The notes beneath the pieces were generated by a model that did no database searches, was not told the DNA's origin, and worked only from the letters and a program-made list of their open reading frames with translations. This document shows, piece after piece, positions 62,193 to 64,000 of a stretch of 64,000 nt of DNA (positions are counted from its first letter, which is position 1; every line of letters begins with the position of its first letter). The translations under genes were made by a program, and so were the position numbers. Origin of the DNA: JAPLDB01 sp038230515 (GTDB lineage: Bacteria > Bacteroidota > Bacteroidia > AKYH767-A > 2013-40CM-41-45); NCBI GenBank assembly GCA_038230515.1, contig JBBRND010000015.1, forward strand, positions 1-64,000. Reading direction: 5' to 3'.

Positions 62193-63266
62193 CTATCTGT
62201 GTGTGTATTGCTTCTCGTAGTAATTCAAATAATCTCCTGATGTCACCTGCTTCAGCCATTCCTGGTTTGCGAGATACCAGTCAACAGTTTTTTCAAGACC
62301 TTCTTCAAACTGAAGTGAAGGAGTCCAACCAAGTTCGCGTTGGAACTTTGAAGAGTCAATTGCATAGCGCAAGTCATGACCTGCACGGTCTTTCACAAAG
62401 GTGATCAACTTCATTGATGTTCCTTCTTCACGTTTTAGTTTTTTATCCATGATCTTGCAGAGTAGTTGAATGAGATCGATGTTTGTCCATTCATTGTGTC
62501 CACCAATGTTGTAAGTATCACCAACTTTTCCTTTGTGAAAAATGGTATCAATAGCCCGCGCATGGTCTTCAACAAACAACCAGTCACGAATGTTTTCTCC
62601 CTTGCCATACACCGGAACAGGAATTAAATTGAGGATATTATGAATGGTAAGCGGAATTAGTTTCTCAGGAAAGTGGAACGAACCGTAATTATTAGAGCAG
62701 TTTGAAATAACGGTTGGCAAACCAAACGTATCATGATATGCTCTCACAAAATGATCACTGCTTGCTTTGGAAGCAGAGTAGGGGCTGTGTGGATCATAGG
62801 AGGTTTCCTCTGTAAAGAATCCTACCTGATCAAGAGAGCCATACACCTCATCGGTACTCACATGGTAAAATAAATTCCGATTTCCATTTTGCGAACTGCG
62901 AACTGCGAACTGCCAATTTTTTTTAGCTGAGTTCAATAAATTCACTGTACCAATTACATTGGTCATTACAAAATCAATCGGGTTCGAAATACTACGGTCA
63001 ACGTGGCTTTCTGCTGCAAGATGGATGACAGAATCAAATTTGTACTCAGAGAAAAGTTCTTGCAGAAAATTGCCATCAACGATATTCCCTTTTACGAATT
63101 CGTAGTTTGCTTTATCTTCAATGTCGCGCAGGTTTGCAAGATTCCCTGCATACGTTAGTGCATCAAGATTCACAATTTTGTAATCTGGATATTTGTTGAC
63201 AAACAAACGTACAACATGCGACCCGATGAATCCTGCACCTCCCGTTATTAATATATTTTTATTCAT
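62193..63266 (-). CDS. rmlB: dTDP-glucose 4,6-dehydratase
   Basis: A 357-residue SDR enzyme for the second step of dTDP-rhamnose synthesis. NAD site ILITGGAGFIGSHVV, VNLDALTYAGNLANL, VSTDEVYGSLDQVG (catalytic D/E) and Y-x3-K in DPHSPYSASKASSDH, plus NCSNNYGSFHFPEKLIPL. The ATG at 63266 (MNKNILITGG) fits the family better than the TTG six bases upstream. A short insertion before FYHVSTDEVYG (QFAVRSSQNGNRN) arises from a 7-bp triplet repeat at 62892-62912. It lies 10 bases after galE. Confidence 0.94.
   Translation of the reverse strand: MNKNILITGGAGFIGSHVVRLFVNKYPDYKIVNLDALTYAGNLANLRDIEDKANYEFVKGNIVDGNFLQELFSEYKFDSVIHLAAESHVDRSISNPIDFVMTNVIGTVNLLNSAKKNWQFAVRSSQNGNRNLFYHVSTDEVYGSLDQVGFFTEETSYDPHSPYSASKASSDHFVRAYHDTFGLPTVISNCSNNYGSFHFPEKLIPLTIHNILNLIPVPVYGKGENIRDWLFVEDHARAIDTIFHKGKVGDTYNIGGHNEWTNIDLIQLLCKIMDKKLKREEGTSMKLITFVKDRAGHDLRYAIDSSKFQRELGWTPSLQFEEGLEKTVDWYLANQEWLKQVTSGDYLNYYEKQYTHR
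62892..62912. repeat. 7-bp triplicate inside rmlB
   Basis: Three copies of CGAACTG stand in tandem within the coding region. On the coding strand they read CAGTTCG x3 and contribute the seven residues of the extra loop (QFAVRSS). The total of 21 bases keeps the frame. Confidence 0.7.
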
Positions 63267-63276
63267 CTTCAAATTT

Positions 63277-64000
63277 TCAAATCACTAAATCAGCCAATCG
63301 GTTTTCCCATTTCCATGCGCTCCGCATAATATCTTCCAAAGATAATTCTGCTTTCCATCCTAATTCAAAATTGGCAAGTTTTGTATCAGCCCAAACTTTT
63401 ACAACATCACCGGCACGCCTTTCGCCAATCTTGTAATTAACTTTTACATCGTTCACGTTTTCGAACGCATTAATAGCTTGCAACACAGTATTACCAGTTC
63501 CTGTTCCGAGATTAAAAATTTCAAACTTTTTTTTATTTTTTTTATTAAGTAAGCGCTCTACGGCAACGATGTGCGCCTTTGCAATATCAACCACATGAAT
63601 GTAATCACGGATGCAGGAACCATCGGGTGTGTCGTAGTCACTTCCAAACACAGTAATACTCTCCCTCTTGCCAATTGCTGTTTGTGTAATTACCGGAACT
63701 AAATTATTCGGTGGACTCAATGGATATTCTCCAATCAATGCGCTTTCATGTGCACCTGCCGGATTGAAATAACGTAACGCAATTCCTGAAAATTTATTTA
63801 CACGACTCGCATCAGTTAAAATTTCTTCCCCGATTTGTTTTGTATTTCCGTAAGGCGACTCAGCTTTTGCAAGCGGAGCAGATTCATCAATCGGTAATTT
63901 GGTTTGATCGCCATACACGGAGCAACTTGATGAGAATAAAAAGTTGTCGAGTTTTTTTTCTTTGTAAACGTCAAGAAGATTTATTAGGGAGAGAAGGTTG
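63277..64000 (-). CDS. galE: UDP-glucose 4-epimerase, 5' end outside window
   Basis: At least 240 C-terminal residues of GalE are visible, and the frame is open to the window edge. It shows FSSSCSVYGDQTKLPIDES, the active-site Y-x3-K (SPYGNTKQIGEEIL), the LRYFNPAGAHESALIGE stretch, VFGSDYDTPDGSCIRDYIHVVDIAKAHIVA and FNLGTGTGNTVLQ. It interconverts UDP-glucose and UDP-galactose. It heads the visible part of the nucleotide-sugar operon and is followed by rmlB after 10 bases. Confidence 0.95.
   Translation of the reverse strand, partial: NLLSLINLLDVYKEKKLDNFLFSSSCSVYGDQTKLPIDESAPLAKAESPYGNTKQIGEEILTDASRVNKFSGIALRYFNPAGAHESALIGEYPLSPPNNLVPVITQTAIGKRESITVFGSDYDTPDGSCIRDYIHVVDIAKAHIVAVERLLNKKNKKKFEIFNLGTGTGNTVLQAINAFENVNDVKVNYKIGERRAGDVVKVWADTKLANFELGWKAELSLEDIMRSAWKWENRLADLVI

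Overview
The window comes from a member of the Bacteroidota, probably an environmental lineage; the order cannot be fixed by eye. The signs are moderate-to-low GC, few Shine-Dalgarno sites, promoters of the TTTG-N19/20-TAnnTTTG type, a PorV-like protein beside a very large secreted protein, a TonB receptor with a carboxypeptidase-regulatory plug, a GH3/beta-lactamase fusion, a Bacteroidota-type T6SS Hcp (TssD), and a paired topoisomerase IV locus. It is chromosomal. I see no rRNA, tRNA, insertion sequence, integrase or CRISPR array.

Layout. 1-2.2 kb: the 5' part of an exported repeat protein behind a REP-like palindrome, an unknown winged-helix-like protein, a 21-bp repeat array and a DUF167 protein. 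2.3-9 kb: parE and parC separated by an inserted MNT/HEPN toxin-antitoxin pair, then an ABC exporter. 9-20.6 kb: a TPR membrane protein, the GH3/beta-lactamase fusion, an alpha-oxoamine-synthase-type PLP enzyme, a response regulator opposite a histidine kinase, a cytochrome b/molybdopterin enzyme pair and a MazEF-like pair. 20.7-29.9 kb: an unknown two-part protein, a 42-bp repeat array, clpC, gyrA and a TPR lipoprotein-like or exported protein. 30-36.7 kb: an unknown protein, an orphan hcp, two coupled response regulators, a LysM/glucosaminidase and unknowns. 36.8-40.7 kb: a likely restriction/defence cassette (PD-(D/E)XK-like protein, DUF262-HNH protein, EcoRI-type adenine methyltransferase) with a second 42-bp array behind it. 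40.8-53.8 kb: smc, then an outer-membrane triad (TonB receptor, 1356-residue secreted protein, PorV-like protein). 53.8-60.4 kb: greA, a HIT protein, ruvC, a flippase-like protein, a glycosyltransferase and an Opp-type permease. 60.4-64 kb: a nucleotide-sugar operon on the minus strand (galE, rmlB, a WbpP-like epimerase, a CpsB-like PHP phosphatase).

How it fits together. DNA topology and maintenance genes (parE, parC, gyrA, smc, ruvC) dominate the core. Accessory genes sit between them: two toxin-antitoxin pairs, the restriction cassette and the orphan hcp. The most unusual non-gene signal is a family of repeats whose periods are all multiples of seven bases (7, 21 and 42 bp). They occur in three long arrays, in short leaders before parE and gyrA, and even inside rmlB.
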